A DNA stretch of 64,000 nt, taken from positions 1-64,000 of the forward strand of contig NZ_BAUV01000005.1 in NCBI RefSeq assembly GCF_000513135.1, read 5' to 3'. The stretch comes from Halalkalibacter akibai JCM 9157. Its GTDB lineage: Bacteria; Bacillota; Bacilli; Bacillales; Bacillaceae_D. The translations under genes and the position numbers were made by a program. This document shows positions 46,477 through 57,100 of the stretch, piece by piece (within the stretch, counting starts at the first letter, position 1; each line of letters opens with the position of its first letter). The notes under the pieces are model-generated. The model saw nothing but the letters and a program-made list of their open reading frames with translations, was not told where the DNA came from and did not search any database.

Positions 46477-47415
46477 TTGGATTTTAAGTTTAAAGAAATG
46501 AGCCCAGTAGACAATTATGAACTTACTAAAAAATATAACTTAAAAGAATTCCTCTATCCAAATATCCACACTGATTTTGAACTTTACGGAATGCATCTTC
46601 GTTCTGTGAAGGAATCATGGATGTATCCTGAACACGAACATGCGAAATATGAAATCAACATAGTACTAGATGGATGTCAACTTTTCAATGTTAATGGCAC
46701 TCACTATACTCAAAACGCTGGGGATATTATGTTTTTAAAACCTGGCGATGTTCATTCTAGTAGTGGAAAAAAAGGAGCGGGAACGTTTTCCTATTTTTGC
46801 CTTCACTTTCATATTGATGATAAATTATTTCTCCCGTACATAGACTTAGATTCAAATAACCATTATTATCATGCGAGCTCTGGTTTCTCTCGCCATGTTC
46901 GTCCTTACTTAGATCGACTAATTGAAACATGTAAAACAGCTAATTTAAGTCTTATAGAGAAGATGCAAATCCATTCAATTTTATTTGAACTGCTAGGTGT
47001 GTTAGCTAGTCTTTTTTCCAAATATAAAGGAGATAGCGACAAAGCAACAGACCGTTGTGCAGAATTAGCTTATAAAATTGCTGATCAGATTGACAAAATG
47101 GTTAGGCAACCTTGTAGTGATAATGAAAATATATTAAAGATTGAAGACATTGCCTCAGAATTAAAAATAAGTTTATCTTATTGTAACAAGGTCTTTAAAA
47201 GTGTATATAATATGTCGCCAAGGCAGTACTTATCGTTTAAAAAGCTCAATGAATCAAAGAATTTGTTAGCGAATAAGGAATATAGTATTGAACAAATTTC
47301 TATCATGACAGGTTATTATGACGTTGCTCACTTTAGTAGACAATTTAAGCGCTGGACAGGCCTCACACCTAGTCAGTACAGAAAAGGCAATATCTATAGA
47401 CCTATGAAACGGTAA
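46477..47415 (+). CDS. AraC-family regulator with cupin-like sensor domain
   Basis: A regulator of 312 aa with a TTG start 8 bp after AAAGAGGTG. An N-terminal cupin-like sugar-sensing domain (PEHEHAKYEINIVLDGCQLF, GDIMFLKPGDVHSS) is followed by a C-terminal double helix-turn-helix (IEDIASELKISLSYCNKVFKSVYNMSPRQYL; EQISIMTGYYDVAHFSRQFKRWTGLTPSQYRK). It is probably an activator of the adjacent importer and xylan genes. Its DNA target is not obvious. Confidence 0.87.
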   Translation: MDFKFKEMSPVDNYELTKKYNLKEFLYPNIHTDFELYGMHLRSVKESWMYPEHEHAKYEINIVLDGCQLFNVNGTHYTQNAGDIMFLKPGDVHSSSGKKGAGTFSYFCLHFHIDDKLFLPYIDLDSNNHYYHASSGFSRHVRPYLDRLIETCKTANLSLIEKMQIHSILFELLGVLASLFSKYKGDSDKATDRCAELAYKIADQIDKMVRQPCSDNENILKIEDIASELKISLSYCNKVFKSVYNMSPRQYLSFKKLNESKNLLANKEYSIEQISIMTGYYDVAHFSRQFKRWTGLTPSQYRKGNIYRPMKR

Positions 47416-47710
47416 ATAATATAGGCTGACTGGACTACTTAAGTTCATTTTTGGCCTTTTTTTTGTATGAAAAAATACAAATTTGTAAGAGCTTTAATTT
47501 ATAGTAAGAGCATGTGATTGATGGAGGAGAGAAGGTAAATTTCAAATTGTTCTCTTCAAAACATTGATACTACTGTAATCTATCTAAATAGGTTAGGAAT
47601 GAAGTTTTTAATTAAGATTAACTATTTTTTGTAAAATTAATCAAAAATTAGTGTTGAAATGGGTAAGGAAATAGACTGAAAATTACATAGATTAAAGGTA
47701 AAGCTGTTGT

Positions 47711-47747
47711 TATAATAAGACTAATCGAACTTGTATGGTAGTATATT
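47711..47747 (+). promoter_or_regulatory. -10 box and putative GntR operator, copy 2 (lplB unit)
   Basis: TATAAT (47711-47716; weak -35), followed by AACTTGTATGGTAGTATATT (47728-47747), 18 of 20 identical to copy 1 at 42791 on the other strand. It would bring the importer under the same regulator as aguA. Confidence 0.65.
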
Positions 47748-47801
47748 AAAAAGTTAATTATAGCAGTTCAAGATGGTTGATTTATTATTTAGCTTTAGTT
47801 T

Positions 47802-47815
47802 TGAAAGCGTTTTAA
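47802..47815 (+). promoter_or_regulatory. Catabolite-response element (cre)
   Basis: TGAAAGCGTTTTAA matches the CcpA consensus except one position; 47 bp upstream of the lplB-type gene. The rest of 47416-47862 holds no gene. Confidence 0.6.
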
Positions 47816-47862
47816 TTGTTTTTTTACAGAATTAATATCTCAACAAAAAGGTGTGATTATGT

Positions 47863-48822
47863 ATGGAGGTAATGACAAAAACGGATCCAAGCAAACAGAT
47901 TGAAGTTTCCCGTACAAAAGAAAAATTCAAGAAAATAATGCAGTACCGCTGGCTTTATATTTTTATGCTACCCGGACTTCTTTTCTTTTTGATTTTTAGA
48001 TACGGTCCAATGTGGGGATTGATCATGGCGTTTAAGGATTACCGTCCTCATCTAGGATTAATGGCTAGTGAGTGGGTGGGGTTTGCACACTTTGAACGAT
48101 TTTTCTCTTTACCGGATTTCTGGATGTTGTTCCGAAACACGCTTCTTTTAGCCTTATATGATCTAGTAATCTTTTTCCCGTTAACGATTATTTTAGCGTT
48201 AATGTTAAACGAAATTACTAGAGAGTGGTTTAAGCGCAGTGTTCAAACAATTGTGTATGTCCCGTACTTTCTTTCATGGGTAGTTATTGTTGGAATCACA
48301 CATATTCTTCTTTCAACTGAAGGTGGATTAGTTAATGAAATAATTAGACAAACAGGTGAAGGCGGAGCAGTTCATTTTTTAACAAGCACGGATTGGTTCC
48401 GACCACTTATTGTTTTGCAGATGATTTGGAAAGATGCTGGGTGGGGAACGATCATCTTTTTAGCTGCATTAGCCGGAGTTAACCCAGCTCTATACGAAGC
48501 AGCTAAAATCGACGGGGCATCAAGACTTAGAATGATCTGGCACATTACCCTTCCTTCTATCCGAAACATCATCGTCATCCTACTCATTTTAAGGTTAGGT
48601 AACTTCTTAGATTTAGGGTTTGAACAAATATTCTTAATGGTAAACTCATTGAACCGAGAAGTTGGTGAAGTCTTTGATACGTATGTATATCGAGTCGGTC
48701 TACTACAAGGACAATTTAGTTATAGTGCCGCTGTTGGATTATTTAAATCTGCAGTAGGGTTAGTTCTAGTACTAGGTGCCAACTGGATTGCTAAGAAGTT
48801 TGGTGAAGAAGGACTTTATTAG
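47863..48822 (+). CDS. ABC permease, LplB-like
   Basis: A permease of 319 aa with six transmembrane helices and EAA loop ALYEAAKIDGASRLRMIWHI. The N-terminal IFMLPGLLFFLIFRYGPMWG pattern is typical of LplB/UgpA-type permeases that work with large LplA binding proteins. Context (aguA, xylosidase) suggests aldouronate import, as described in Paenibacillus. AAAAGGTG precedes the ATG by about nine bases. It is followed 12 bp later by the partner permease. Confidence 0.88.
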   Translation: MEVMTKTDPSKQIEVSRTKEKFKKIMQYRWLYIFMLPGLLFFLIFRYGPMWGLIMAFKDYRPHLGLMASEWVGFAHFERFFSLPDFWMLFRNTLLLALYDLVIFFPLTIILALMLNEITREWFKRSVQTIVYVPYFLSWVVIVGITHILLSTEGGLVNEIIRQTGEGGAVHFLTSTDWFRPLIVLQMIWKDAGWGTIIFLAALAGVNPALYEAAKIDGASRLRMIWHITLPSIRNIIVILLILRLGNFLDLGFEQIFLMVNSLNREVGEVFDTYVYRVGLLQGQFSYSAAVGLFKSAVGLVLVLGANWIAKKFGEEGLY

Positions 48823-48834
48823 GGGGGAACAACG

Positions 48835-49692
48835 ATGTTACAACATAAAACTTTTTCAGAAAAAGTTTTCGATTCTATGAATTATATCCTTTTAACAATA
48901 TTTTCTTTATTGTGTATTTTACCATTTGTTTATGTAGTAATTGCATCATTTTCAACGAGTAACTCAGTGATTCCATCTGGTTTTACCCTAGATGCTTACA
49001 AATATATCTTCACAACGAACACATTTGTTAGAAGTTTAGGAGTTTCATTTTACATTACGATTCTTGGAACAACTTTAAGTATTATCGCAACAGCGTTAAT
49101 GGCTTATGCCTTATCCTTCAGAGATTTACCAGGAAGAAAATGGATTACGCTTGGTGTTATTTTCACAATGCTGTTCCAAGGTGGAATGATCCCAACCTAT
49201 ATCGTTGTTCGTAACCTTGGTTTAATTGATACGTATTGGTCATTAATTTTACCAGGATTAGTAAGTGCTTTTTACCTTATCATTATGAGAGGCTTCTTCC
49301 AAAATATCCCGGGAGAGTTGATCGAATCAGCTAAGATTGATGGCGCAAATGATGTGAAAATTTTGCTTCGAATTGTACTGCCTTTATCACTTCCAGTTAT
49401 CGCAGCGATCTCAATGTTTTATGCTGTAGGAATTTGGAATCAGTATTTTAATGCTGTTATGTACTTGAATTCACCAGAAAAATGGCCTGTTCAAGTTGTC
49501 TTAAGACAAGTCGTTATTTTAGCTACTGGAAGTATCGGAGATGAAAGTGCAATGGATGCAGATTCAAATATTGTAGGTCAAGGATTGAAGATGGCAGTAG
49601 TAGTCGTCTCTATGTTACCGATTTTAATCGTTTATCCATTCATTCAAAAGCATTTTGCAAAAGGAATGTTATTAGGTTCGGTAAAAGGATAA
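48835..49692 (+). CDS. ABC permease, YtcP-like
   Basis: The second permease, 285 aa, of the YtcP/UgpE type, with FSLLCILPFVYVVIASFSTS and EAA loop ELIESAKIDGANDVKILLRI. It forms the channel with the LplB-like protein. GGGGGGAAC precedes the ATG. As in the first importer, no ATPase is encoded nearby. Confidence 0.88.
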   Translation: MLQHKTFSEKVFDSMNYILLTIFSLLCILPFVYVVIASFSTSNSVIPSGFTLDAYKYIFTTNTFVRSLGVSFYITILGTTLSIIATALMAYALSFRDLPGRKWITLGVIFTMLFQGGMIPTYIVVRNLGLIDTYWSLILPGLVSAFYLIIMRGFFQNIPGELIESAKIDGANDVKILLRIVLPLSLPVIAAISMFYAVGIWNQYFNAVMYLNSPEKWPVQVVLRQVVILATGSIGDESAMDADSNIVGQGLKMAVVVVSMLPILIVYPFIQKHFAKGMLLGSVKG

Positions 49693-49760
49693 TTCTCTTA
49701 GAAGTTGTTGAAGAGAGTATCATTTTATAAATTGAGTAGAAAAAAACGGAGGGTTCATTT

Positions 49761-51296
49761 ATGGGGAAAGTTAAAAAGTATTCATTTATGTTGTTAATTG
49801 CTCTTATGACTGTGCTTGTTGTAGTTGCTTGTAGTAATAATGAAGAATCATCAGCACCATCTGAGGCAGATGGTTCAACTGACGGCGAAACAGCAGTAGA
49901 CAGTAACCAACCTTTAGACATCAAACTAGTGTTAAACTTTGATGGAGTAGAAGCTCCTTCAAGTGGAAATGATGTAGAAACAAAAATTGAAGAGTTAACA
50001 AATTCTAATTTAGAAATTACTCATATGGTTAGTGCAAACTTTTGTGAACGCTTACCAGTATTAATCGCTTCTGGAGATTTACCTGATGTCATCCCTAGTT
50101 GTGGTGCGCCTACTCAACCATACTTAATAAGTGCAATGCAGGATGGTGTGTTCTGGGAAGTGGGCCAATACCTTGAGCAGTTCCCGACTTTAGCTTCTAT
50201 GCCTGATATTGTCTATGACAATGTTAAAGTAAATGATGAACTATACGGACTTCCTCGTTACAGACCATTATCACGTTTCGTAACAATGTATCGTAAAGAT
50301 TGGTTAGATAACCTAGGAATTGCAGAGCCTACAAATCACGAGGAACTTCTTGAAGCTTATCGTGCAGTAACAAACAATGATCCAAATGGTTCTGGCACAA
50401 AAGATACACGTGGTTTAACTTCAGTTTCTTTACCAGGTGACTTTGGACCAGACTTTGGTATTGGCTTCGGTGCTCCAAATGAGTGGGAAGTTGATGAAAA
50501 CGGTAGTTTTACAAGAAATCATGAAACACCTGAGTTTTTAGAAGCACTTAAGTTCACTAAGCAATTAGTTGAAGAAGGTTTAGTAAATAGTGACTTAGTA
50601 GCTCCAGACCGTACTACACGTGAAGCGGATTTTGAAAATGGCATTTCTGGTTTCTGGGCTGCCTCTACAAATAACGTAGTTTCTATTGCAAGTCGTCTTC
50701 AAGCTAATCACCCTGAGGCAGAGGTAGGTCTTTACAACGCTTTAGTTGGGGAAACAGGTGAAAAGCGTTTACCGAGTATGTTCGGTTCTAATGGTATTTT
50801 AATGTTCCCGAAAGCAACTGTTAAAACAGAAGAAGATTTACTAGCTATTTTAGGTTTCTTTGAAGAGTTAGCTTCAAACCAAGAAGCAATTGATTTACTT
50901 GCTTGGGGATTTGAAGGCGTTCATCATGAGTTAGTTGATGGTAAGCCAAGCTATATTGATTATGATCAGTATATGACAGATGTTGGTTTCGGTTACCGCT
51001 TCCCATTAGTAACAGCACCAATTGATGACACAATGACGCAAGGTGACTTATCAGAACTTGAGCAACTTGTAAGACAAATAGAAGTCGAAAATAATGATCT
51101 AGTTGTTGTAGATCCTTCTATTAATCTAGTATCTGAAGTTCGCAATAACCTAGGTGCAGACCTAGATCAATTAATCAATGATGCGAAGTTCCGTTTTGTA
51201 ACGGGTGCTATTGATGAAGATGGTTGGAATGCAGCGGTACAACAATGGAGAGATCGTGGTGGTGACGACGTTCGCGAAGATTTAGAAAGATTATAG
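49761..51296 (+). CDS. ABC solute-binding lipoprotein, LplA-like
   Basis: A large binding lipoprotein of 511 aa with lipobox VVVAC near residue 25 and an acidic Ser/Glu linker (NNEESSAPSEADGSTDGE). The LplA-type binding fold follows (GDLPDVIPSCG, LYGLPRYRPLSRFVTMYRKDWLDNLG). Such long proteins bind oligosaccharides, probably methylglucuronoxylo-oligosaccharides here. It is the third gene of the importer operon, closed by a strong terminator at 51351. Confidence 0.88.
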   Translation: MGKVKKYSFMLLIALMTVLVVVACSNNEESSAPSEADGSTDGETAVDSNQPLDIKLVLNFDGVEAPSSGNDVETKIEELTNSNLEITHMVSANFCERLPVLIASGDLPDVIPSCGAPTQPYLISAMQDGVFWEVGQYLEQFPTLASMPDIVYDNVKVNDELYGLPRYRPLSRFVTMYRKDWLDNLGIAEPTNHEELLEAYRAVTNNDPNGSGTKDTRGLTSVSLPGDFGPDFGIGFGAPNEWEVDENGSFTRNHETPEFLEALKFTKQLVEEGLVNSDLVAPDRTTREADFENGISGFWAASTNNVVSIASRLQANHPEAEVGLYNALVGETGEKRLPSMFGSNGILMFPKATVKTEEDLLAILGFFEELASNQEAIDLLAWGFEGVHHELVDGKPSYIDYDQYMTDVGFGYRFPLVTAPIDDTMTQGDLSELEQLVRQIEVENNDLVVVDPSINLVSEVRNNLGADLDQLINDAKFRFVTGAIDEDGWNAAVQQWRDRGGDDVREDLERL

Positions 51297-51350
51297 CAGA
51301 GCGTAATAATTAATAATCATATTTTCGAAAAATAGCCACTAATCTTTTTA

Positions 51351-51392
51351 AAAGAGGTCTGATCAATAGTTCTATCATTGATCAGACCTTTT
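51351..51392 (+). terminator. Importer operon terminator
   Basis: AGGTCTGATCAAT with ATTGATCAGACCT, 9-nt loop, then TTTT. Confidence 0.92.
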
Positions 51393-51429
51393 AGCATAAA
51401 CTTAATTAAAACAAGGGAAGAGTGATGAC

Positions 51430-52479
51430 ATGACAACTCAATTAATGGATGCAGCGGTAATGGATAAACCGATGTCTATTGCGATCAAACAAATTGAAAT
51501 TCCAGTTCCAAAAGAAGATGAGGCATTAGTCAAAGTGTATTGTATAGGTGTTTGTGGTTCGGATGTACACTACTATGAACACGGTAAAATTGGTAGATAC
51601 ATAGTCGAAAAACCGATTATATTAGGGCATGAATTAGCTGGTGAAGTTGTTCAAATTGGTGAGCAAGTGACGAATGTTTCTGTTGGGGACAGAGTCGCGG
51701 TCGAACCAGGAGTAACATGCGGACGTTGCGAACACTGTAAATCTGGCAGATACAATTTATGTCCTGATGTTGTTTTCATGGCAACCCCGCCAGTAGATGG
51801 TGCTTGGGCCGAGTATGTAACCGTTCGGAGTGATTTTTTATTTAAACTGCCCGATACGATGAGTTATGAGGAAGGTGCTTTACTAGAACCTCTTTCCGTT
51901 GGTTTTCATGCTATGAAAAGAGGCCGGGTAACTGCAGCAGACCGCTTATTTATTTCTGGTCTTGGCCCAATTGGTTTACTCGCTGCACAGTCTGCTCAAC
52001 TTTTAGGAGTAACAGAAATATATGCGACGGATGTCCTTCCCTTTAGACAATCATTGGCTAAAGAGATGGGAATTACAGTGATAGATCCTTCGAAGGAGAA
52101 CGTGAAAGCTAGAATTGAGGATTTAACAGAAGGGAAAGGAATAGACGTGATAGTTGAGACTTCTGGAAATGCTAGAGCCATTTCCGATACAGTGAACCTT
52201 GTTAAACGTGGCGGTCGTATTGTTTATGTTGGCATGCCTGTTGCTGATGAAGTTCCTATTAATATGAATCAGCTAATTGATTCTGAGTTAGATGTTTACG
52301 GAATTTTCCGTTATGTAAATACGTACCCAGCTGCTATACAAGCATTGAGTCGATCTAATGTAGATATCACAAAAGTGATTACCCATAAAGTAAGTTTAAA
52401 GAACATAGAAGAAGGTATTGATATTGCTAGATTACAAAAAGATACAAGTATCAAAGTTATGATTTATCCTAATTTATAA
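51430..52479 (+). CDS. Zinc-dependent polyol (xylitol/sorbitol-type) dehydrogenase
   Basis: A medium-chain dehydrogenase of 349 aa. Catalytic zinc ligands are in GVCGSDVHYY and GHELAGEVV; the structural zinc site is CGRCEHCKSGRYNLC; the NAD-binding region is FISGLGPIGLLAAQSAQ followed by TDVLPFR (Asp suggests NAD+ preference). It is closest to L-iditol/xylitol 2-dehydrogenases. In a xylan context it probably oxidises xylitol or L-arabinitol to the ketose, but the polyol cannot be read from sequence. It is followed 29 bp later by the xylosidase gene. Confidence 0.85.
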   Translation: MTTQLMDAAVMDKPMSIAIKQIEIPVPKEDEALVKVYCIGVCGSDVHYYEHGKIGRYIVEKPIILGHELAGEVVQIGEQVTNVSVGDRVAVEPGVTCGRCEHCKSGRYNLCPDVVFMATPPVDGAWAEYVTVRSDFLFKLPDTMSYEEGALLEPLSVGFHAMKRGRVTAADRLFISGLGPIGLLAAQSAQLLGVTEIYATDVLPFRQSLAKEMGITVIDPSKENVKARIEDLTEGKGIDVIVETSGNARAISDTVNLVKRGGRIVYVGMPVADEVPINMNQLIDSELDVYGIFRYVNTYPAAIQALSRSNVDITKVITHKVSLKNIEEGIDIARLQKDTSIKVMIYPNL

Positions 52480-52508
52480 AGTTAAACAATTGATAGGAGG
52501 AGAACAAC

Positions 52509-54110
52509 ATGGCATTTATTCAAAACCCTGTGTTAAAGGGATTTAATCCTGATCCATCGATCATTCGCGTAGAGGATGATTATTATATTGCAACTTCTAC
52601 CTTTGAATGGTTTCCTGGAATTCAGATTCATCACTCAAGAGACTTAGTTAATTGGAAGTTGATCACACATCCACTCAGTCGACAGTCTCAGCTTGATATG
52701 GTAGGAAATCCTGATTCGGGCGGAGCATGGGCACCTTGTTTAAGTTATGATAATGGAACTTTTTACTTGATCTACACAGATGTAAAAAGTCATGCAGGTG
52801 GATTTAAGGATACTCATAATTACTTAACAACAGCTACTTCTATTATGGGCCCTTGGTCGGAACCTATTTATTTAAATAGTAGTGGTTTTGATCCATCATT
52901 ATTTCATGATGATGATGGAAGAAAGTGGCTTGTAAATATGGTCTGGGATCATAGAAAAGGAAAAAATTCGTTTGGTGGAATTCTGCTACAGGAATATTCA
53001 GCAGAGGAACAGCGCTTAGTCGGACCGATTCAAAACATATTTAAAGGAACTGAAATTGGTTTAACTGAGGCCCCTCATCTTTACAAAAGAGATCAATACT
53101 ATTATTTAATGACAGCAGAAGGTGGAACTCGTTTGAAACACGCGGTAACAATGGCCAGGTCTACATCTATATGGGGACCGTACGAGGTTGACCCGAATAA
53201 CCCTATGCTAACGTCTTATCAAAAACCTGAACTTGCCCTTCAAAAAGCAGGCCATGCTAGTATCGTTCAAACCCAGGAAGGTGAGTGGTATTTAGCACAT
53301 TTATGTGGCAGACCGCTCGAACCGTCGGGTAACTGCAACTTGGGAAGAGAAACAGCGATTCAAAAATGTGAGTGGACAGAAGATGGTTGGTTGAAGATTG
53401 TCGGAGATGATGCACAAGTCAAAGTAGAAGCACCTGATTTACCTGTGCATTCTTTTGAAACGGAGCCAATTAAAGACGATTTTAACGATGATGTGTTAAA
53501 CATTCACTTAAATTCGCTAAGAGCACCGGTGGAAGAAAATTGGGCATCATTAAGCGTGCGAGCTGGGCATTTACGTTTAATTGGAAGAGAATCTCTAAAC
53601 TCAATTCATAAACAAAGCTTAATCGCTCGAAGACAACAAGCGTTTCAAGTAAATGTTGAAACCGTTGTGGAATTTTCACCTGAAAATTTTCAACAAATGG
53701 CCGGATTAGTCTATTACTACAACACAAAAAACTATTACTACCTTCATATTAGCCATGATGAGGAGTTAGGGAAATCACTTGGAATCATGTCTAACACAAA
53801 GGGATTATATGACGAACCGTTAGATGGCAGGATTGCAATTGAAGACTGGGATCGTTGTTATTTAAAAGCAATATTAAACTATTCAGATTTACAATTCTAC
53901 TATTCGAAAGATGGAAAAGAGTGGATCGCCATTGGTCCTGTTTTAGATGCTAGTACGATTTCTGATGAAAATGCGGAGATTAATATTAATGGATTTTTCT
54001 TAGATCAAGGTTTTACTGGTGCATATATTGGATTGTGTGTACAAGATTTAAGTGGGCAGAGGAAGCATGCAGACTTTGACTTTTTTATATATGAAGAACT
54101 TGGTGAATAG
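52509..54110 (+). CDS. xynB: GH43 beta-xylosidase
   Basis: A cytoplasmic GH43 beta-xylosidase of 533 aa, the normal length for the XynB type. The N-terminal NPVLKGFNPDPSIIRVEDDYYIATSTFEWFPG is diagnostic, with the base Asp in PDPSI. SSGFDPSLFHD carries the second Asp and LTEAPHLYKRD the acid Glu. The C-terminal concanavalin-like domain (about residue 330 onward; DDFNDDVLNIHLNSLR) closes the active site. It releases xylose from xylo-oligosaccharides after AguA removes the uronate. No xylanase gene is in the window. Confidence 0.94.
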   Translation: MAFIQNPVLKGFNPDPSIIRVEDDYYIATSTFEWFPGIQIHHSRDLVNWKLITHPLSRQSQLDMVGNPDSGGAWAPCLSYDNGTFYLIYTDVKSHAGGFKDTHNYLTTATSIMGPWSEPIYLNSSGFDPSLFHDDDGRKWLVNMVWDHRKGKNSFGGILLQEYSAEEQRLVGPIQNIFKGTEIGLTEAPHLYKRDQYYYLMTAEGGTRLKHAVTMARSTSIWGPYEVDPNNPMLTSYQKPELALQKAGHASIVQTQEGEWYLAHLCGRPLEPSGNCNLGRETAIQKCEWTEDGWLKIVGDDAQVKVEAPDLPVHSFETEPIKDDFNDDVLNIHLNSLRAPVEENWASLSVRAGHLRLIGRESLNSIHKQSLIARRQQAFQVNVETVVEFSPENFQQMAGLVYYYNTKNYYYLHISHDEELGKSLGIMSNTKGLYDEPLDGRIAIEDWDRCYLKAILNYSDLQFYYSKDGKEWIAIGPVLDASTISDENAEININGFFLDQGFTGAYIGLCVQDLSGQRKHADFDFFIYEELGE

Positions 54111-54116
54111 CATGGC

Positions 54117-54164
54117 TGGAGCTTACAGAAAGGTGTCAAACGACGCTATTCTGTAACTCCTACG
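54117..54164 (+). other. Inverted repeat between GH43 and GH2 genes
   Basis: GGAGcTTACAGAA pairs with TTCTGTAAcTCC across a 22-nt loop, without a T-run. It may be an RNA stabiliser or part of a regulatory site. Confidence 0.45.
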
Positions 54165-54199
54165 CTATGATTTGTTTATAGAGGGAGTTGAGGAAATAA

Positions 54200-57100
54200 A
54201 TGAATCAGAAAATACTTTTTAACGAAGGATGGAAATTTGCGAAAAGTAGTTTAGATGTTTCAGAAAGTAGAAACTTAAAGTTCACACCGGTTGATCTACC
54301 TCATGATTGGCTCATAAACAATACACTAGATTTATATGAAAATAGTATAGGGTGGTACCGCAAGACATTTTCCTATTCGAAAAAAGAAGAGGAGGTTCTT
54401 CTTTATTTTGATGGAGTATATTTCAATTCCTCGCTTTATGTAAATCAGCAATTCATTGGAGAATGGAAGAGTGGGTATTCTTCTTTTGAACATGAGATAA
54501 CGGATGCGCTCGTTGAAGGGGACAATGAGATCCTAGTTAAAGTCGTACATGAAAGTCCAAACAGTAGATGGTACTCTGGAGCTGGTATTTACCGAAATGT
54601 TTGGTTAAAAACAAGAGATGAAAATCATATTAAGACAGATGGAATTTACATAACGACAAAAGAAACAAAGAGTGGTTGGGAAGTAGAAGTTGATACAGAA
54701 TTGAATATGAATCAGGTTGTTAAGCTTTCTCATACGATTATGTATCAAGGTGAAACCATCACCACGTCTTCAGAAAAAATCGAACAGCTTAATTCTTTGA
54801 ATCAGCAAACATTGATTGTTGTTGAGCCGTTGTTATGGAGTACAGAAAAACCTAATCTTTATCAACTTGTCACGAACTTAGAAGTTGAGTTAACAGATGA
54901 AAGTGGTAAGAAAGAGCTGAAAAAAATAGAGTTAATCTCTCAAAATATTGGATTCAAAACGGTTTTCCTCAATCCCAACAACGGTTTTTATTTAAACGGA
55001 AATAGAATGAAGTTAAATGGAGTGTGTGAGCACCATGATTTAGGAGCTTTAGGAGCCGCCTTTAATACAGCAGCTTTGAGAAGAAGATTGATCATTCTAA
55101 AAGAGATGGGTGTAAATGCAATTAGAACCGCTCATAACGTGCCTGCAGTCGAGCTAATGGATTTAGCAGATGAAATGGGACTTCTAATTGTATCAGAAGT
55201 TTTTGATATGTGGGAAAGGCCGAAAACTAAATATGACTTCTCGCGTTTTTTTAAAGAGTGGGCTCATAGTGAAGTGAAGAGTTGGGTGTTAAGAGATCGA
55301 AATCATCCAAGTTTGCTTATGTGGAGTATTGGAAATGAAATTTACGATACACATGCTGATGAAAGAGGACAAGAACTAACAAAAATGCTAATGGATTATG
55401 TTTTACAATTCGATCCAAATAGAAATGCCGTAGTTACAATCGGTTCGAACTATATGCCATGGGAAAATGCACAAAAATGTGCAGATCTCGTTAAAGTGGC
55501 AGGATATAATTACGCCGAAAAATATTATCAAAAGCATCATGAAGAGCATCCTGATTGGGTCATTTACGGAAGTGAAACGTCGTCCGTTGTCCAAAGTCGT
55601 GGAATCTACCATTTTCCATTTGAACAGTCGATTTTAGCAGATGATGATGAACAATGCTCTTCACTTGGTAATAGCCTACAAGTTGGGGGGCAAAATCACC
55701 AGAAGCTTGCATTATAGCGGAAAGAGACACGCCTTTTTCATTGGGACAATTTTTATGGACGGGATTTGATTACGTTGGTGAACCTACGCCATATCACACG
55801 AAAAACTCTTATTTCGGTCAAATTGATACGGCTACTTTTAAGAAAGATGCCTACTACATATATCAATCTGCGTGGACAGATTATAAGACCAAACCAATGG
55901 TTCATATATTCCCTTACTGGGACTTCAACCCTGGCCAAATGATTGATGTTCGTGTTTGTTCCAATGCTCCAAAAGTAGAACTTCAGTTCAACGGAATAAC
56001 AGTTGGAACTCATGATATTGATCATGATCATGGAACGCAGCTTGTTGGTTGGTGGAAACTCCCATATGAAGAAGGAGAGCTAACAGCGATCGCTTACGAT
56101 GAAACAGGCAAGGTAATTGCTACTGAAGTAAAGAAATCTTTCAAAGATGCGAAGCGGATCTGTTTGAATGCAGATACAGAGACAATTACCGCAAACGGAA
56201 CGGACTTACTATTTGTAGAAATTACAATGCATGATGAAAACGGCAATCCAGTAGAAAACGCTAATAACCGAGTTCACGTCAATGTTACTGGAGCTGGCCG
56301 ATTAATTGGCCTTGATAATGGCGATAGTACGGATTACGACCAGTATAAAGGTAGAAGCAGAAGGCTATTCAGTGGGAAGCTAATGGCTATTCTTGGAGCA
56401 ACATTAGAACCAGGCAAAATCAATATTGAAGTTTCGTCCAATGGTTTAGAAAACGTTATTACACAATATCAATCTAACCCGGCAGCTGAGGGCAACTTAG
56501 GTGGCATAACAGCACACCTAGAAAATCATGATTTGCCAGTTTTAATGGGGAATCAAGACGAGATCCCACTTCGTAAAATTGAATTAATTAGTGATTCAGG
56601 ACAGCTGTTTGATCACTTCAAACAAGAAATGGTTGTACGTGCAAAGTTACATCCAGAAAATACGTCTTATCAAGCTGTTGAGTGGAGTGTCGTAAATGAC
56701 GCTGGAATTGAGTCAAATATTTCAAAAGTTGAAGTTTCAGGACATGAAGTAAAAGTTCTTGCTTTAGGCGACGGCGAGTTCAGACTTCGTTGTACAAGTA
56801 AGAATGGTACAGACAAAACAAAGCTTATTTCTGAATTGGAACTTAGTGCAACAGGACTTGGAACAGCTTTTAAAGATCCATATGGATTTATTTCTGCAGG
56901 ACTTTATGATTATAGCAAAGGTGAAGTCGGAAACGGGAATGAGCGAGGAGTTGCGACAAGTAGAGATGGAGAAACTCAAGTAGGGTTCCATGATATCGAC
57001 TTTGGGGTATACGGATCTGATCAAATTACTATGCCGATTTTTGCTTTAACGAGTGAGGAGTACCCTATGCAAATTTGGGAAGGAATGCCGGGTGAAGTAG

